A stretch of DNA of 64,000 nucleotides, from contig NC_065552.1 of the NCBI RefSeq assembly GCF_022605725.1, forward strand, positions 31,445,879 through 31,509,878, in the 5' to 3' direction. The notes beneath the pieces are model-generated. The model did not search any database and had not been told where the DNA came from. It was given only the letters and a program-made list of their open reading frames with translations. The DNA is from Anthonomus grandis grandis (Eukaryota; Arthropoda; Insecta; Coleoptera; Curculionidae). The position numbers were made by a program, and so were the translations under genes. Position 1 is the stretch's first letter, and every line of letters begins with the position of its first letter. Positions 43,101 through 49,100 of this stretch are shown piece after piece.

Positions 43101-46100
43101 ACCATACCACTTTCACTTTTTTAGATATAATAAATTTCGTTTTTAGTAATAACTATTTTCAATTAAATAATGATTTTTATAGTCAAACACAAGGTCTTGA
43201 AATGGGTAATAGTTTATCTTCAATATGTGCAGACTTACAAGATTTACAAGAAAAAGCTATTAAAAAACTACCTTAATTATTAAATATTTTAACGATATTT
43301 AATAAGAATCACCCGAAATTACAACGGGTATTTGAATAATTATTTAATAATTATCAGTCTTGAACGGGAAAAAAATAAAAAAAATATATTTTCCAGATAT
43401 TTAAATTATAAAAGGGGAAAATGGTGAATTAGAAAGCAACTGGTACCACGAAGCAACATTTTCAGAAAGGTACATCAATTTTGCTCTACATACATTAAAG
43501 GATAAATTAACTATTATTAATAACTTAAAGAGTAGGGCAACATCACTATCATTAACAAAATATCACAATTCAAACATAAAATTTATTCAAAAAATGCTTA
43601 TAGATAACGATTATCTATTATCGATAATTAGGAGAATTCTTTACAAAAAAATAATACCGTCATCCTGCAACGAACAATTTCAAACGAAAACAAGACTATT
43701 GAAAAGTACAGAACCTTAGACAACAAACAACAACGTAAACACAATTAAAACAAAGTACTTTTCAAAACTAAAAACTGAAAACCTGCTAATAGCACACGTG
43801 ATTTATCGCATATGTGATACATGGTACAATTGTGACAAATGTTATGTAGGACAGACATCGAGGTATTTAAAAGACAGACTTAGGGAACATAAAAATGACT
43901 AAAAGAACTACCTACTCAAACCAAATCCAACTGCCTTAGTACTGCACAAACAAGACACATGCCACAACTTTGACTTCTATCAGTTTTAGATCAACATACT
44001 AACTCTAAAAAGGGAACAAGATCCGAAATGATACATATTAAAAAGAAATAATTCTGTCAACAAAAGAGCTGATATAGAAAAACTAACCTGTGCATAATAT
44101 GACATCTTAGATAAAATAAAATAACTACTGGTAGTGCTAAAACTATTCTTAAATTCGAGTCACGAAAAAAAGTCAAAATAAATAATTAATACCCATCGAT
44201 AGTACATATTTCATTATTGCACTTTACCATTATGCCAAAACATTTTAATTCCTACGTGTGTTGTAAGTAATGTGTATTTTATTTTATTTAAAAAAAAAAT
44301 AGGTTTAAGTAGAAATAATTTGCCCCCTTTCTCATCCAAAGATTTCTCATCCAAATTATATGTAAAAGTTTTTAGTTTATATGGATAGGGTCACAATTTT
44401 TAACTTGTAAGCCTTAATCAACAAAAAAAATCATATTCTTATTTTCACAAAAAAAAAATAAAAATTCCTGTATTTTAAGCGCCCTGAGGAAGCAAATATA
44501 TTTTGCGAAACGTCGGCCATTTTGAGTTTAACTGGACTTTTATTTCACTGCCCGAAACCCAAAATCTTACCAGGCAACTAACAAAATTTGGATCGTTAAA
44601 AGATAAACCACAAATTATTGTTTTATATTTTTTTTTAGTAAAATTTAATGCCTTCATTTTCGGACTCTTGAATGTTCGTTCACTAGACGCATGGACAAGT
44701 TATTTAAGGACTAGAGAGAGCATATTGAAAAAACACTACACCGCAGATTCCTTATTGGTACTATCACATACAGGCGGTACTAATCTGAGAACTATGTTGG
44801 ACACGATGGTGGCGGCGTTGCAACCTTTGGCATTTCTACCCTTTCAGTTTGATTTGTTATTTGAATATAAACAATTGCATCTCAGTTTTAAGAGGATGGA
44901 TTCGTATAATCAGCCTACCAGTCCTACGTTGAAGGTAATAAACTATTAAAGCATATTTTAAAAGGAACTTATTGTAGGCAATAAAAAACCAAACTCAATA
45001 ATATATTACATATAAGATGTCAATTTAAACACATTTTAGCACATTTTATGAGCTTGTTTTCAGTCAGATTATATTAAACCTTTAGGGATGCTAAAAATAA
45101 CCCGTAAAATTTTTAGTGTTGGGTGACTGATTGCATTTTAAAGGATATTTTGTTTTTTTACTATTAAAAAAAAAAAAGTAGCAAAAAATGTTTAGCCAAG
45201 GTATTAAAAGTAGCAATTAAACATAAAAATCATTAAAATACTAATGTAATGGTAATAAATAAATAATAATGGCAGAATAAGGCATCTTGTGTTTCTAAAG
45301 ATCGGAAACGTGGAAAAAATTTAAGAAATTTCACACTTCAGCAGACTCAAAGTATACTGTGTAGTGTTAAAGTATACATAAACTTCATATTAAATAAACA
45401 GCGTTGCACGTCACAGGGGGTGGGATTAACCTGGCCTGGTAATACCAACCCACAAATCAACTGTAATGGGTCGATTACATTGAATTTTAAAATCCCGCGT
45501 GGCTATTCGCTAATCGATATCGGTTGGGATATTGATTTTGATACCGGCTGATTGACTTTTGATCTTTTAGTTTTATGCGTTTTGTTCTTGTGTTCAGAGT
45601 GATTTTTTCTCTCCGTGTTTTGTATACTTTAAGTTATCGACAAAATGCCAAAGCAGTTAAATAGTCGTTGTCAGGAGTAAGTTGCATCGCTATTGCAGTA
45701 TTTTGAGATAGAACGGGATAATAAGGGCCCATTGCTTTCACACTAACAGCGTTCGTTAGAGAAGTAAGGTATTATATATAAATATTTAGACAAAAATATA
45801 CAAACATTTTATTTATTTCTTGCAGCGTGTTGCAGAAGCCTTACGTTTAAATATTGCAACAGTTAGTAGAATCTCCTGTAAAATAAAAAACAATATCACT
45901 TTAAGTTCGCCTAGAAAACGAAAGTTAAGCAAAAGGGTTACAGACTGTACAATTTTCGATACTGCTGCTATACGTAATACTATTTATACAATGTACGAAC
46001 AAAGTAAGTAGCTATATGAAAAAAAATTAGATGCTAATTTAAAAAATAATTTATCTGGTTAATTTTGTTATTTGGTTATATATTTCATGTAACCAAATTA

Positions 46101-49100
46101 TACAATTCATATTGGAAATGATGATAGGGACTCTAGTAGTTCCGAGACAGAATCAGATCAGCAGTAATATCTACTAACCAAAAAATATAATTTTCGTATT
46201 ATTATATATTATTTTAATATATTTCATATTTGTTAAAAAGCTTTTCGTTTATTCTTTAAACTAAGGTGGGTGTTAATATTTATTATACTGTAATAATTTT
46301 AAACTTAACAATATTTTTTAAATAAAGTGTGTTACCTGATACCAGGGAGTAGATGAAATCAGGTGAATTTAGGCTAATAAAACAGATAATCAGAAATTCA
46401 AATCAAACAAAATTATAACTTACAATAATAATTATTAAAACTTATAATTTCCTAGTATCATAACATTTAGATACCTAAATTTATTACAATCCGGCAACCG
46501 CACTCTCAAGTAAGCAGCGAGACGGACGATGACGTGCAACGCTTTTTGTTTTGTATGAATGTTCAGCGAATTGTAAAAGAAACGTGACATTTTTGTTTTG
46601 AAAAGTAAACCACTAACAATTGTGTTTGCGTAAAGCAAAAAATTTATTCAGAATTATAAATACATGCTCTAAAATAATTTTAATTATTATAAAAATGTCT
46701 ATATAATTTTTAGATTATATAACATAAAAATCTCATTGTTTCCCTAGCATTCTACATCACCGAGCTTCAAACAGTTCTTCTCGGCCAAATACACGCAATC
46801 TCCCAAATCCAATAGCAGATCAAACTCAGAATCAGACGTTATTTCTGCTGTTACACTAAGAAACATATCTGAGGCGTCCGGATACAAAGAGAGACCGCGC
46901 AGCAGCTGCGTTGAACCTGGAATGTTAAACTTCAAATTGGGCGAAGACGTTAATAACGTTGCGAAAAAACGGTATTTTAATAATTACACGCCATAGTTTG
47001 AGTTTTTGTAATATAATTAATATTTTGTTTATTAGATGGTCAAGTATTGCCACAAACTCCAAACTCTTCCAAGTTTATGATCGATTGGCAAAAGATGACG
47101 AAGAGTACGCGGACAGCTTGGAAACCACTCAAGGTTCACCAAAGAAAGAAAGACCCGCGCAGTTAAAAACTAACGAGCCTGAATCGTTGGATTCGAATTA
47201 TGCCGATGATAAGCCGATAAATGGAAGGAGGTTCAAGAAGTTACAGCAAAAGTGGGAGATGTTAAGTAAGGAGTCAGTGGATAAAGAGTCGCCTCCGCCT
47301 AGTCCTACACATGTGGGGAACAAATCAAAGATTCCAAGGTAAAAATTTGAGTTTTACGTTTGCTTTTGCGTATCTGTCTAAATACTGGCAAAATTTTTCA
47401 AAAATCCAAATATTTTACTTACATTAAATATAAACAATGTTTTTTTAACCATACGCTATAAGTAAATATGTTTTGAAATTTATATATCTTGGTATTTTTA
47501 GGATATATAATACATATTTTTGAAACTGGAGTAAAAATTGTGAGCAAGTTGTTAAAATTTAGCACTTTTAGGTTGAATTTTATTTCTCTATTAAAATCGC
47601 TCTTTTTACTTAAAGTTTGTAGTGTTACTTAAATAAATTCTTAGTAAGATAAGTGATGTCAATTATACAGTGTGTCCAAGATAAAGATGCCTATCATGGG
47701 GATCTTAAAGGACAAAAGAGATTCGAAGATGGTTAAATTAGAAAAAAGTTGCGCATTTTTAAGTCTCACAATATGCTGTTTAGAAACTTAAAACTTCCGA
47801 ATAGTTCCGGAGATATGCCTAAAAAACCGAAATTTGCCGATTTCGTTTTAATTTTTTTCTGACGTTATTTGAAGAGATATGGAAAAACAAAAGACTCTTT
47901 CTGGGCATTTTTTAAGCTTTACAAAACAGTGTTGAGAGATTTTCCATACAACCTTTCGTTTTGGTTTCTGCGACCATCATCAACTTAATTTTCTTATATG
48001 GCGCGTAAAAAAAGTATACCCTATATTGAATAGCATATTTTATTAGGAATACAGTGATGTTAACATAATATAATCCTGCAATATTTAAATTGGAAAAATT
48101 AGTTTTTATTAAATTTCGAATGTTTTGGTGTAGTAGACGGTGAACTGATGCCGCTGAGAAAATTTCAAATTAATTTGATTGACACTTTTTGAGCTTTGTT
48201 CTTGCGTTTTGTTGCTACGGTTTTTCGTTCTGTTTCAAAATGGAACGTGCTCTTTTATCTGAGGAAAAGTTTGATATGATAAAATGTTAGATCCTATGCT
48301 AATAGTGCCCTAGCTAATGCTAATAGGGACTATCGCCTAGTACACCGAATGGTTAGACATCAGCATCGTTTTGGTTTTAATATGCGGGTTGGCAGATTTG
48401 CAACAGATTTAATAGGCCCCTTTTTTATTTATTAACAATTTCTTTACCTTATCGCAACATATTGGAACGCGATTTGGAAGAATCCTTGTTCAACTTACCA
48501 CTTGCAAGTGTTAGAAAAAGTTGGTTCCAGCAGAATGGTATCTATCGAACAGATTTTCGGGAAAATGGATAAGTACACATTCAACAGTTCCGTGGTCCTC
48601 TCGTTCGCCGGACATAACTCCTCTCGATTTTTTTTTCTGGGACTATTTCAAAAATTGTCTTTACAGCCGGGTTTTTGAATCTGAGGATCAGCCGAGAAGA
48701 ATAGTTCTTGAAGCATTTGAGAGCCTCAAAAGCGAGAGATGTCAAAAATTCGACAGTTGGAAGGTGTTATCTGTGTTTGGGGAATAATGGTAATTTGTTT
48801 TGAACATTATCTATAATCTAAATTAGTTTGGGTTTCTAGTAATAGTAGGGGAGCCTGGGATGCTAAATTTGCAGTTACTTAAGTTTGCGTTTTTAGTGGG
48901 GAGGTGAGTGTGTACACATCTTCAAAAAGAAGTTATTCAAGCGTGTCAGATATTCAGAGGGAATGTTAAGTAAACTCTGAAATGTGTCCTATTTAAATGT
49001 CTGACGATTTGAAATTTGAAATACTCGAGCCCGTCAAATTTTTATACAGACAGTTCAATTTGATGTCCTGATCGTTATAACTGCTAACAATTATACGGAG

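Larger units (their letters stand above)
42722..44578 (+). mobile_element. Penelope-like element with hammerhead motifs in inverted ends
   Basis: Inverted ends of about 115 bp: 42722-42835 and 44461-44578 (AAGATTTTGGGTTT..., GAAATAAAAGTCCAG..., TCAAAATGGCC). The + strand interior keeps Penelope RT motif A, the GLEMGNSLSSICADL block and a GIY-YIG end. Each terminal repeat includes a hammerhead ribozyme core. The element makes up 1,857 of the 1,958 nt of RUSC intron 16, which interrupts the RUN domain. Confidence 0.88.

Noticed and set aside
44475..44657. - strand ORF across the Penelope end and RUSC exon 17 acceptor
   Set aside because: Reads through a terminal repeat and an exon boundary; similarity to 42.7 kb is due to the inverted repeat.
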